Source of the DNA: DAOUCV01 sp034432095
GTDB taxonomy: Bacteria > Chloroflexota > Dehalococcoidia > Dehalococcoidales > UBA2162
Direction: 5' to 3'
DNA: 53,922 nucleotides
NCBI GenBank assembly: GCA_034432095.1
Contig: DAOUCV010000066.1
Span: forward strand, 1-53,922
Below the pieces are notes generated by a model that saw only the letters and a list, made by a program, of their open reading frames with translations, made no database searches and had not been told where the DNA came from. Positions within the stretch are counted from its first letter, which is position 1, and each line of letters begins with the position of its first letter. Below, piece by piece: positions 40,733 to 48,508 of this stretch. A program made the position numbers and the translations under genes.

Positions 40733-40756
40733 AGAGAGGGCTTCCGCCCCTTCTCT
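40733..40756. repeat. G-run hairpin, dispersed repeat copy
   Basis: AGAGAGGG (40733-40740), loop CTTCCG, then CCCCTTCTCT (40747-40756), an imperfect stem. Same style as the hairpins near 24136 and 39621, with the same CTTCC loop sequence as the latter. Confidence 0.4.
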
Positions 40757-40779
40757 CACTTGCCCGGGCAGACTGGTGC

Positions 40780-40809
40780 TGGAAAACAGGATTAATGCCG
40801 ATGTATAAT
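40780..40809 (+). promoter_or_regulatory. Candidate promoter of the acyl-CoA mutase operon
   Basis: A perfect TATAAT at 40804-40809 lies 40 bases before the ATG at 40850. The best -35 is TGGAAA at 40780-40785, with an 18-bp spacer, a weak match. Confidence 0.4.
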
Positions 40810-40849
40810 ATACACTAAAGCCCAGAATAGAGCTTGTGCGGAGGGTGGA

Positions 40850-42610
40850 ATGTCAGCGATGTTTGATGAGAAATACCTGAAGCGAATAGAGCAACGGCGT
40901 AAAGAATGGGAGACAGGCACACTAAAGAGGTCCCTGGACAGGTTTGGAGTGACGGAAAGCCCGAACAAATTCTACACACCGCTTGATATCAGGGAATTTG
41001 ACTTCCTGGAGAAAGTAGGGTTTCCTGGCGAATACCCTTTCACCGCTGGTGTCTACCCCTGTCAGGTACCCGGCAGTGGTCCGGTAACCGGTGGCTATCA
41101 CATCGGGGGCGGCGGTGGACTGATAAGGGCTGGACGCTATCTGGGATACGGGACAGCCGAGGACACCAGGGACTACTATCAAAGCGAGATTATTCGGGGT
41201 AGACCGGGTGGTCCAAACATTGCCTTCGACCTCCCCACACAAATAGGCCTGGACTCAGATGACCCCCTGGCTCAGGGGGAGGTAGGGAAAACGGGTGTCG
41301 CCTTTGATACGCTGGCTGATTTTGAAACGATTTATGAGCCTTTTCAAGGTAAAAACAATCTGGATAAGATAGCCTCTAACTGGACGATTAATGCGCCAGC
41401 GAGCGTCATCCTGGCAGCATATATTGCTCTTGCCGAGCAACGAGGCATCCCCCTCAGTGCCCTGAGAGGTACCCTGCAAAACGATATTCTAAAAGAATAT
41501 GTTGCCCGCGGCACCTATATTTTCCCCCCCAGGCAGTCCTTAAGAATGACCAGGGATATTATCGTCTATTGCTCACAACATATGCCGTTACTGAACCCTA
41601 TTAGCATATCGGGATACCATATGAGGGAGGCTGGTGCCAGTAGCGTACAGACTCTGGCTTTTACCCTCTCCAACGCTATCGCCTATGTTCAACTGGGGGT
41701 GGACGCTGGCCTGGATGTAGACTCCTTTATCCACCGTTTTACCTTCAATACCCTGAGCGGAAGTATGGAAGTTCTGAAAGAAATTTGTGTCCGCAGAGCC
41801 AGCCGAAGAATGTGGGCTAAGATTGTCAGGGACAGATTCGGCAGCAAAAATCCTCGAAGCTGGCTTCTAAGAGAGGCAGGGGGATTCCTCCAGGGTGCCT
41901 GGACAGCAACAAGCCAGCGTCCTTTGAACAATCTCACCCGTGCCGTCATCGGCGGGGTAGCTGGTGCCCTCGCCGGGTATATCCCATCAGTGGAACCTCC
42001 CTATGACGAGCCTCTGGGGCTGGGGTGGAGTGTCGAAGGACAACAGCTAGCCGAGGACGCCGCCAGGATTATCCAGTATGAAGCTAAACTGACCGAGGTA
42101 ACTGACCCTCTGGCTGGCTCCTACTATATCGAAGCTCTTACCGACCAGATAGAGAAAGAAGCTTGGGACTTAATCAAGAAGATTGATGACATGGGCGGTT
42201 CCGTAGGAGCTATTGAGAATGGGTATATGCAACGGGCAGTGGCTCAAAGCGCCTACGAGTACCAGAAAAGACTGGAGACAGGGGAAGAAATCGTTGTCGG
42301 AGTGAACGCATTCACAGGAGAACATGAGATAGAGGTCCTGCCCAACCGTATGGTTCCCTATCCGTATGACCCGGCGAAGCGGGCTCAGGCTGAGGAAAGG
42401 CAAATCGCCAAGCTGGCGAAGATAAGAAAGCAAAGGGATAACCACCAGGTGAAAACAATCCTGTCACAATTGCAGGAAGCCGCCAGAGACGAGAAAACCA
42501 ACCTTATGCCACTTATCATAGAGGCAGTCAAAGCCTACGCCACTATCGGAGAGGTCTGTGGCACGCTTAAAAAGGTCTTCGGCGAGTATTCAGGCTATGG
42601 TACGATTTAG
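40850..42610 (+). CDS. Methylmalonyl-CoA-mutase-like large subunit, diverged substrate cleft
   Basis: 586 residues, the size of a split-type acyl-CoA mutase large chain without the B12 domain. Most of the barrel is typical: FDLPTQIGLDSDDPLAQGEVGK, TLQNDILKEYVARGTYIFPP, ISISGYHMREAGAS, DPLAGSYYIEALT, IEKEAWDLIKKIDDMGG. Arg220 and His257 align with Arg207 and His244 of Propionibacterium mutase (CoA-acid carboxylate and proton/thioester contacts). The segment after GVYP, normally TMYxxRxWTxRQYAGFG with Tyr89, is CQVPGSGPVTGGYHIGGGGG followed by RAGRYLGYG, so that Tyr is Val73 and about fifteen residues are added. FHTQT is replaced by REAGG. A B12 mutase of a carboxylated acyl-CoA is sure; methylmalonyl-CoA as substrate is not. 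Confidence 0.85.
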   Translation: MSAMFDEKYLKRIEQRRKEWETGTLKRSLDRFGVTESPNKFYTPLDIREFDFLEKVGFPGEYPFTAGVYPCQVPGSGPVTGGYHIGGGGGLIRAGRYLGYGTAEDTRDYYQSEIIRGRPGGPNIAFDLPTQIGLDSDDPLAQGEVGKTGVAFDTLADFETIYEPFQGKNNLDKIASNWTINAPASVILAAYIALAEQRGIPLSALRGTLQNDILKEYVARGTYIFPPRQSLRMTRDIIVYCSQHMPLLNPISISGYHMREAGASSVQTLAFTLSNAIAYVQLGVDAGLDVDSFIHRFTFNTLSGSMEVLKEICVRRASRRMWAKIVRDRFGSKNPRSWLLREAGGFLQGAWTATSQRPLNNLTRAVIGGVAGALAGYIPSVEPPYDEPLGLGWSVEGQQLAEDAARIIQYEAKLTEVTDPLAGSYYIEALTDQIEKEAWDLIKKIDDMGGSVGAIENGYMQRAVAQSAYEYQKRLETGEEIVVGVNAFTGEHEIEVLPNRMVPYPYDPAKRAQAEERQIAKLAKIRKQRDNHQVKTILSQLQEAARDEKTNLMPLIIEAVKAYATIGEVCGTLKKVFGEYSGYGTI

Positions 42611-42654
42611 GAACGAGACACAAAAACACAGGAAAATGAGATAGGAGACAGACC

Positions 42655-43083
42655 GTGGAAATGAGTAAAATGAGTAAGAAGAGACGAATAAAAGTGCTAA
42701 TTGCCAAGCCAGGTCTGGACGGGCATGACCGTGGGGCTAAAGTCCTGACCATGGGCTTGAGGGAAGAGGGGATGGAGGTAGTCTATACTGGACTGAGGCA
42801 GACTCCGGAAATGATCGCTCAAGCCACGCTAAAGGAAAAACCTGATATCGTGGCTTTAAGCTGTCTCTCCGGGGCTCACCGCCACCTCTTTCCTGCGGTG
42901 GTAAAGGAGCTACGCAACAGGGGTATGAGTGATATTCCTGTTATTGGCGGGGGCAACATTCCCAAAGAAGACGTCCCCTTCCTGTTAGAACAAGGAATAG
43001 CTCATGTGTTTGAGCCTGGAGCATCTGTCAAAGATGTAGCCAACTACATAAGAAATAAATTTGAAAGGAGTGAGAATCCGTAA
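42655..43083 (+). CDS. Cobalamin-binding small subunit of the acyl-CoA mutase
   Basis: 142 residues, the C-terminal B12 domain of methylmalonyl-CoA mutase as a separate protein. The D-x-H-x-x-G motif is Asp22, His24, Gly27 (LDGHDRG); SCLSGAH (about 69-75) and GGGNIP (about 98-103) complete the base-off pocket. It binds adenosylcobalamin and pairs with the large chain 44 bases upstream. GTG at 42655 is seven bases from AGGAG and is preferred over the ATG at 42661. Its stop overlaps the next start by one base (TAATG), so translation is coupled. Confidence 0.9.
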   Translation: MEMSKMSKKRRIKVLIAKPGLDGHDRGAKVLTMGLREEGMEVVYTGLRQTPEMIAQATLKEKPDIVALSCLSGAHRHLFPAVVKELRNRGMSDIPVIGGGNIPKEDVPFLLEQGIAHVFEPGASVKDVANYIRNKFERSENP

Positions 43084-43499
43084 TGCCGAAGAAGAAGGTA
43101 CCACTGGTTGAAGGTCTATTCACCTGGCCGTCTGAGAAGCCAAGGCTGATAGCCAGCCGATGCAAGAAGTGCGGTACACCGGCTTTCCCCAAATCCCCTT
43201 ACTGCACCAACCCGGATTGTGAAAAGAAGACAGAAAATGTCGAAATCATCGAGCTGAGCAACCGGGCAAAACTCTACACCTATGCCGTACAGGCTTACCC
43301 GCTACCGGAGCCGTTTAAGATGGAGCCTTTCGAGCCGTTCCCGCTGGGTATGCTGGATTTGCCCGAAGGTCTGAGGATACTGGGCATGCTGACCACGGAC
43401 AAGGTGAAAATCGGCATGGAGATGGAAATGACCACGAGGAAACTCTACGAAGACGAAGAAAACGAATACCTAACCTGGGCATGGAAACCAGTTGAGTAA
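43083..43499 (+). CDS. DUF35 (OB-fold, rubredoxin-like zinc ribbon) acyl-CoA-associated protein
   Basis: 138 residues. The N-terminal zinc ribbon is CKKCGTPAFPKSPYCTNPDC (about 27-46, four Cys) and the rest is an OB fold (KLYTYAVQAYPLP, PFEPFPLGMLDLPEG, GMEMEMTTRKLYEDE). DUF35 proteins associate with thiolase-fold partners: HMG-CoA synthase/thiolase in archaea, BbsA with BbsB in toluene degradation, and ChsH2-DUF35 with the Ltp2 aldolase in cholesterol breakdown. The thiolase-fold partner is the next gene, 26 bases away. It likely channels or positions the CoA substrate. Confidence 0.88.
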   Translation: MPKKKVPLVEGLFTWPSEKPRLIASRCKKCGTPAFPKSPYCTNPDCEKKTENVEIIELSNRAKLYTYAVQAYPLPEPFKMEPFEPFPLGMLDLPEGLRILGMLTTDKVKIGMEMEMTTRKLYEDEENEYLTWAWKPVE

Positions 43500-43525
43500 A
43501 GCAATAAAAGAGGAGATAGGCATAA

Positions 43526-44737
43526 ATGAAAAACAGAGAACTGGCGATTGTTGGAATGGGACTCCACCCATGGGGAGTATGGAAGAACAAGTCCATGGCG
43601 GAAATGGGTTGTTACGCTATCACTCAAGCCCTGGCTGACGCCCACATGAAGTGGCGAGATATACAGGCTATGGCCTGCGGTGCTTATATGTGGATTGCCG
43701 ACCAGGGTGGCGTGCCTTCGCTACTTCTGGGCACGACCATCGCCTCGATGATGGGAGGAACGGGTATACCCTGTGCCAATATCGTTAATGCCTGTGCCAC
43801 CGGCCAGTCTATCCTGAGAGAGGCGTGCCTGGCGGTAGCCAGCGGCGAGCACGATATTGCCATCGCCGTAGGTTCAGATAAATCCGCTGGTGGTTTCTTC
43901 AGACCGCAATCAAGAGATAAACAGTTCGATAATGACTACCTTCGCTACGTTATGGTCGGTGAGACTAACCCCGGCTACTGGGCAATGGAGATGCGGAGAA
44001 GAATGTATGACTGCGGCACTACTGAAGAGGACATGGCAATGGTCAAAGTAATTACCAGCCGGGGCGGCGCCCACAACCCCAACGCCAGGTACCGCAAAGA
44101 ATACACCCTGGAAGAGGTGCTGGCCTCACCGATGGTCTGTGACCCGCTCCGCCTTTATGAAATTTGCGCCACCAGTGACGGCGCTGCCGCAATCATTGTG
44201 GTACCGATGGACATGGCTGAAAAATATACTGATAAGCCCCTTCGCATAGAAGGTCTTGCCGTTGGCTCGGCTTCATTCGGCGACCCCACGATACCTCTAA
44301 CCTACCTGAGCTCCTATCCGAGACCGGGAGTGGGTTTCTGCAGCGAAAGCCGTAATGCTCTGGCGGCAGCTTATCAGCAAGCCGGGCGTACCCCCAAAGA
44401 TATTGATGTCATTGAGCTGCCGGACAATAGCTCATGGCACTATCTTACCTATCTGGATATGATACTCCAGCTTGATTACGGCGGGTCAGATAAGTTACTG
44501 AGGGAAGGCTATTTTAACGTCCCAGATGGCAAAGTGCCGGTTTGCGCCAGTGGCGGCTTCGGTGCCTTTGGTGAAGCCACCGTCGCCCAGGGCCTCTGGC
44601 AGACTATTGAAATCGGATATCAACTCAGAGGTGAAGCCGGCGGCAGGCAAGCAACAAACAACCCGAAAGTAGGGCTCTCCCAGAGCTACGGATATGCCGG
44701 TAATAACGGCGTCTGTATCCTGAGCAAAGCCTGGTAG
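43526..44737 (+). CDS. Thiolase-fold (SCP-x/Ltp2-like) protein lacking the usual catalytic His
   Basis: 403 residues with the thiolase fold; NACATG carries Cys90 at the nucleophile position. The second half departs from thiolases: the GGxxxxGHPxG block is SGGFGAFGEATVAQG (about 339-353), so the catalytic His is Glu, and the final CxGGG-type cysteine is absent (GYAGNNGVCIL). Such changes are seen in thiolase-fold partners of DUF35 proteins that act as retro-aldolases (Ltp2) or as special beta-ketothiolases (BbsB). The product may therefore cleave a beta-hydroxy or beta-keto acyl-CoA. Upstream DUF35 and downstream epimerase lie within 26 and 14 bases. Confidence 0.8.
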   Translation: MKNRELAIVGMGLHPWGVWKNKSMAEMGCYAITQALADAHMKWRDIQAMACGAYMWIADQGGVPSLLLGTTIASMMGGTGIPCANIVNACATGQSILREACLAVASGEHDIAIAVGSDKSAGGFFRPQSRDKQFDNDYLRYVMVGETNPGYWAMEMRRRMYDCGTTEEDMAMVKVITSRGGAHNPNARYRKEYTLEEVLASPMVCDPLRLYEICATSDGAAAIIVVPMDMAEKYTDKPLRIEGLAVGSASFGDPTIPLTYLSSYPRPGVGFCSESRNALAAAYQQAGRTPKDIDVIELPDNSSWHYLTYLDMILQLDYGGSDKLLREGYFNVPDGKVPVCASGGFGAFGEATVAQGLWQTIEIGYQLRGEAGGRQATNNPKVGLSQSYGYAGNNGVCILSKAW

Positions 44738-44751
44738 GAGGAATTCCAGTA

Positions 44752-45156
44752 ATGCTAAAAGGGGTTAGTCACATAGGAATCGCCGTAAGAAACCTAGATG
44801 AGGCGATCAAGGTCTATACTGGAGCCCTCGGAGCCAAGCTGGAGGGAATCCACGAAGCCCCAGAATCAGGGATGAGAGCCGCTATGCTCTCGGCGGGCGG
44901 CGATAGGCTGGAGCTAATCGAACCTGTCGGCACCGGAGGGGTAATCGCTAAGTTCATTGAGAACCGCGGCGAAGGTATTCACCATATCTCCATCGAAGTG
45001 GATGACATTAGAAAAGCGCTGGCATCGATATCCGAAAAGGGAGTTAGACTGATAGATACCGAGCCAAGACAGGGCATTGAAGGCAAGGTTGCCTTTATCC
45101 ACCCCAAGTCGATGAGTGGCGTGCTTATAGAACTGGTGGAAAAAAGCACGGACTGA
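44752..45156 (+). CDS. Methylmalonyl-CoA epimerase-like VOC protein
   Basis: 134 residues, two beta-alpha-beta-beta-beta modules of the vicinal oxygen chelate fold. Likely metal ligands are His7 (VSHIGIAV), a His in GIHHISIEV and the Glu of VLIELVE, as in methylmalonyl-CoA epimerase, with GEGIHHISIEVDDI the family signature. In mutase operons this enzyme inverts the alpha carbon of the malonyl- or similar 2-substituted acyl-CoA so the mutase can use it. It is the last gene of the plus-strand mutase operon (AGGAGGAATT before the ATG) and ends four bases from the converging ETF alpha gene. Confidence 0.88.
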   Translation: MLKGVSHIGIAVRNLDEAIKVYTGALGAKLEGIHEAPESGMRAAMLSAGGDRLELIEPVGTGGVIAKFIENRGEGIHHISIEVDDIRKALASISEKGVRLIDTEPRQGIEGKVAFIHPKSMSGVLIELVEKSTD

Positions 45157-45160
45157 CACC

Positions 45161-46168
45161 TTACCGCTTTCTGAGCTTTTTCAACTCCTCGATGAGAGCC
45201 GGTACAATCTCACGGAAATCGCCGACTACGGCGTAATCAGCCGCCTTCATAATTGGCGCATTCGGGTCTCTGTTAATGCCTACAATAACCTTGGAGTCCT
45301 GGATACCAATCAGGTGATGCATAACCCCTGAGATGCCCACCCCGATGTAAAGGTTGGGATGCACCGTTTTCCCGCTTTGACCAATCATCTGCTCTTCCTG
45401 TACCGCCCAACCTTCGTCACAGGCTGGCCTGGTAGCTCCAACGCTCCCGCCTAAAACGGCGGCAAGCTCCTCAAGCATCTTCCAGCCTTCCTTACTGCCT
45501 ATTCCATAACCTCCGGCAACGATGGTCTCGGCAAGCTCAATGGGTTTGGATTTTGGCTCTTCTCGGAAGACCTCCAGCACCTTAGTCCGGACATTTTCTT
45601 CGGTTAGGCCGACTTTAATACTTTCCACCGTTGCTTTGTGAGATGCCTTTCTTTCTGGTTTTTTCATAAAGCCGGGTGGCACGGTAGCCATCTGAGGGCG
45701 ATGGTTGGCCCAGGTGATTGTAGCCATAATGCTACCTCCGAAGGCAGGGACCTGCGCTTTCAGGCACCCCTTTTCGTCAACATCCAGTCCCACGCAATGG
45801 GCTGATAAGCCAGTGTTGACCTTAGCCGCCACTCTAGGGGCTAAATCCATGCCTATTCTGGTGCCTCCGATTAACAATATTGATGGCTTATGCTGATTGA
45901 TCAGCGCTTCTATTACCAGTGAGTAAGCATCGTTGCGATAAACCTCAAGGATAGGAGCATCAGCAACATAGACCTTGTCGGCACCAAAGGCAGCCAATTC
46001 GTCAGCTAATGGAGTCACATTGTGTCCCAGTAATACCGCTGCCAATTCCTGACCCAGCTTGTCAGCTAACTTCCGCCCTGCCCCTAATAGTTCCAGCCCA
46101 ACATCAAGTAATTTCCCGTCTCTCTGTTCAGCAAAAACCCAGACACCCTTATATGCCTCTATCTCCAA
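45161..46168 (-). CDS. etfA: Electron transfer flavoprotein alpha subunit
   Basis: 335 residues. The C-terminal FAD domain is clear: VAGGYGIGSKEGWKMLEELA, GATRPACDEGW, QMIGQSGKTVHPNLYIGVGISGVMHHLIGI and INRDPNAPIMKAADYAVVGD. The start is a TTG at 46168 with AGGAGGAG at the proper spacing. EtfA/EtfB accept electrons from acyl-CoA dehydrogenases and pass them to the quinone pool; here the acyl-CoA dehydrogenase gene is two genes upstream. The gap to etfB is 22 bases. No extra ferredoxin domain is attached, so this is the standard rather than the iron-sulfur type. Confidence 0.93.
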   Translation of the reverse strand: MEIEAYKGVWVFAEQRDGKLLDVGLELLGAGRKLADKLGQELAAVLLGHNVTPLADELAAFGADKVYVADAPILEVYRNDAYSLVIEALINQHKPSILLIGGTRIGMDLAPRVAAKVNTGLSAHCVGLDVDEKGCLKAQVPAFGGSIMATITWANHRPQMATVPPGFMKKPERKASHKATVESIKVGLTEENVRTKVLEVFREEPKSKPIELAETIVAGGYGIGSKEGWKMLEELAAVLGGSVGATRPACDEGWAVQEEQMIGQSGKTVHPNLYIGVGISGVMHHLIGIQDSKVIVGINRDPNAPIMKAADYAVVGDFREIVPALIEELKKLRKR

Positions 46169-46190
46169 TCAACTCCTCCTTATACCCTAT

Positions 46191-47003
46191 CTATAGCTCG
46201 GGGAGTACACCGCTAGCCCGTAATCTCTCGATAAGCTGTCTAGCCACCTCATCAGCTTTTCCCGTCAGAACCTCGCCACGGCGCTCCACCTTTATGCTGG
46301 ATACTTCAGACACGTTGGTGGGCGAACCACTAAGTCCTATTCTGGCTCTGTCCACCTCCACATCATCAGCCGACCATTGCTTTGCCACTTTCTCTGTAGC
46401 CCAGAGGGCACCAAATACTGAAGGAATGCGCGGTTCATTTATCTCCTTGGTCACTGCTAAGGCTACGGGTAGCCGTGTTTCAAGCACCATGTATCCGAAT
46501 TCAATCTTGCTCCTAACTCGCAGCGTATTGTCATCAACAAAATCAATTTTCTCCACATTTGTGACGCTTGGAATATTCAAAAACTCAGCCACCTGGGGTC
46601 CTACTTGACCAGTACTTCCATCCAGGCTCTCATTGCCGAGAAGAATCAGGTCAAACTCTCCTATCTTCTTAATTCCGCTGGCTAAGGCATAAGCGGTCGC
46701 CAGTGTATCGGCCCCGGCGAAGGCTCTATCAGTAAGAAGCACTGCCTCATCAGCACCCAGAGCAAATGCCGAAGCTAGAATCTCCACCGTATTAGCCGGA
46801 CCCATACTTAATACCGTCACCTTGCCCCCCCTTGCCTCTTTCAGTCGCAGCGCTTCCTCCAGAGCATTTTTGTCAAGGGGACTTATTATGATAGGGATAC
46901 CCTCACGGCGAAGCACCTTCGTTTTGGGGTCAAGGCTGAGTCTATCCCAGTATCGGGAATCCGGAACAGGCTTAATGCAGACAATTATGTTTAATGGTCG
47001 CAT
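46191..47003 (-). CDS. etfB: Electron transfer flavoprotein beta subunit
   Basis: 270 residues with IVCIKPVPDSRYWDRL at the N-terminus, SPLDKNALEEALRLKE, VTVLSMGPANTVEIL and DLILLGNESLDGSTGQVGPQVAEFLNIPSVTNV, the ETF beta signature that binds AMP and the dehydrogenase. Partner of EtfA in shuttling electrons from the acyl-CoA dehydrogenase to the membrane. GTAAGGAG is upstream of the ATG. It sits between the dehydrogenase gene (66-base gap) and etfA (22-base gap). Confidence 0.93.
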   Translation of the reverse strand: MRPLNIIVCIKPVPDSRYWDRLSLDPKTKVLRREGIPIIISPLDKNALEEALRLKEARGGKVTVLSMGPANTVEILASAFALGADEAVLLTDRAFAGADTLATAYALASGIKKIGEFDLILLGNESLDGSTGQVGPQVAEFLNIPSVTNVEKIDFVDDNTLRVRSKIEFGYMVLETRLPVALAVTKEINEPRIPSVFGALWATEKVAKQWSADDVEVDRARIGLSGSPTNVSEVSSIKVERRGEVLTGKADEVARQLIERLRASGVLPEL

Positions 47004-47069
47004 AAACTTGAATCTCCTTACTTATCATCAGTCTACTGATAAGCGATATTATATCTGCCTTAATTGTCT

Positions 47070-48278
47070 CTACCAGCCGGCTTCCTCCATTGGTTTGCTG
47101 CTCAGGTCCGGGTTCCCGTCCCTCTGTATCGCTGAAATGGCTATTAAGTTCTTCATTAACTCATCGGTGCCACCAGCGCTAATTCTAAGAGGTGCATGAC
47201 GGTAGTAGTGGTGTGGCATGTAGTCTTCCAGCACACCATACGCACCATGAATATTGACCGCGTGTAGCGAGCATCTCAAGGCAGCCTGGGTAGCGTAGTA
47301 CTTGGCGATAGCCTGCTCGGCATCACACCTTATCCCCTGGGTTCGTAGCCAGGCAGCGCGGTAAGTCAAGGCACGAGTTGCCTCTAGGTCTACTGCCATC
47401 TCGGCGATGCGGTGCTGGATAGCCTGCAGTTCAGCAATGGGTTTACCGTATGCCTTCCTTTCCTTAGCATACTGGACAGCGCAGCGGTAACTTCCCAGGG
47501 TAATGCCGTTCAACATTGAACAGATAGTCATACGACCAACGTCAGCAACGGCGGTAAAAACAGGCGGTATCCCACGTCCTATCCCTTTTTCCCCACCAAC
47601 AAGGTGGCTATCAGGCACGAACACATTATCAAATACATATTCTGTCAGGTCACCTTTCCTGCCCAGGGTATTCTCCATCCTCGTTATGCGGAAGCCGGGC
47701 ATGCCCTTTTCCACGATAAAGGCAGATAGTGACCTTGTCCCCGGAGTTGCCGGGTCATTAGGGTCACCCGTCTTGACCAAGGTCATTATGAAATCGGCAT
47801 ATTCTCCTTCGCTAACAAAACATTTTCTGCCGTTCAGAACCCAGCCGCCATCCACTTTCTTGGCAGTAGCTTGCAACCCCAGCATATCCGAGCCACCAAC
47901 AGGCTCAGTAACCACAGCCGTAGCTCTGATGTCGCCACTGAGGATACCAGGCATAAACTTCTTATATACCTCCCCACCGGTAGCCTTGGCAAAATAGTAG
48001 GCAAACTCACCGTAGGTCACGAACTGCAGGTCTGGCCAGGCGGCGCAGAGTTCCTCAATGGCCACGCAGCTAGCAACAAACCCTAAGCCTGTGCCACCCT
48101 CCTCACGAGGGATGATATGGAGATGGAAGCCAGCTTTGAGCTGTTTTACCGCCTGCTCATCCCAGATAGCCCGGTCATCAGTCATCAGTTCTTTCCGGCG
48201 GGGAATTATCTCCCTCTCAGCATATTCCCGTGCCATCTTCCTTACCTGCTCTTCGGCCGGTGACAATTGAAACGGCAT
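47070..48278 (-). CDS. Acyl-CoA dehydrogenase
   Basis: 402 residues. FAD and substrate blocks: ATAVVTEPVGGSDMLGLQATA (about 115-135), WVLNGRKCFVSEGEYADF, and the C-terminal AVNIHGAYGVLEDYMPHHYYRHAPLRISAGGTDELMKN. The family forms a trans-2 double bond in acyl-CoA and passes electrons to ETF. The medium-chain type Glu before GT in YEGTxxI is a Gly here (SAGGTDEL), so the base must lie elsewhere as in isovaleryl-CoA dehydrogenase, or specificity is shifted. GAGGTTATGAG precedes the ATG. First gene of the operon with etfB and etfA. Confidence 0.9.
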   Translation of the reverse strand: MPFQLSPAEEQVRKMAREYAEREIIPRRKELMTDDRAIWDEQAVKQLKAGFHLHIIPREEGGTGLGFVASCVAIEELCAAWPDLQFVTYGEFAYYFAKATGGEVYKKFMPGILSGDIRATAVVTEPVGGSDMLGLQATAKKVDGGWVLNGRKCFVSEGEYADFIMTLVKTGDPNDPATPGTRSLSAFIVEKGMPGFRITRMENTLGRKGDLTEYVFDNVFVPDSHLVGGEKGIGRGIPPVFTAVADVGRMTICSMLNGITLGSYRCAVQYAKERKAYGKPIAELQAIQHRIAEMAVDLEATRALTYRAAWLRTQGIRCDAEQAIAKYYATQAALRCSLHAVNIHGAYGVLEDYMPHHYYRHAPLRISAGGTDELMKNLIAISAIQRDGNPDLSSKPMEEAGW

Positions 48279-48408
48279 CTCATAACCTCCTCTTGTAAAA
48301 AGAAAAATGCGCTATTTCAGCTTATAACGCCAGTTATTTTGACACAGCTACTAGCTCCCTGTCAATCTTTAAAGATGGAATCAAGCTCAAATTCCGGGTG
48401 TAGGCAGT

Positions 48409-48437
48409 TTGACAAACCCTGAACGGACAGATATACT
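48409..48437 (+). promoter_or_regulatory. Strong promoter for amidohydrolase/nitroreductase genes
   Basis: TTGACA at 48409-48414, 17 bp, TATACT at 48432-48437. It lies about 70 bases before the amidohydrolase ATG at 48509. The rest of 48279-48508 contains a small dyad (ATAAC 48324-48328 with GTTAT 48333-48337) and no gene. Confidence 0.7.
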
Positions 48438-48508
48438 AAGTCAGAGGTTCCCCCGCTAGGAACCCGCATTTTTTAAACAGATTAAAAAAGAAAGGGGGAA
48501 AAGAGTCT

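Noticed and set aside
41600..41640. Loss of the active-site histidine in the acyl-CoA mutase
   Set aside because: I first took the altered FHTQT segment as the His244 site. Counting from the conserved arginine shows that His244 lies in SISGYH and is present as His257.
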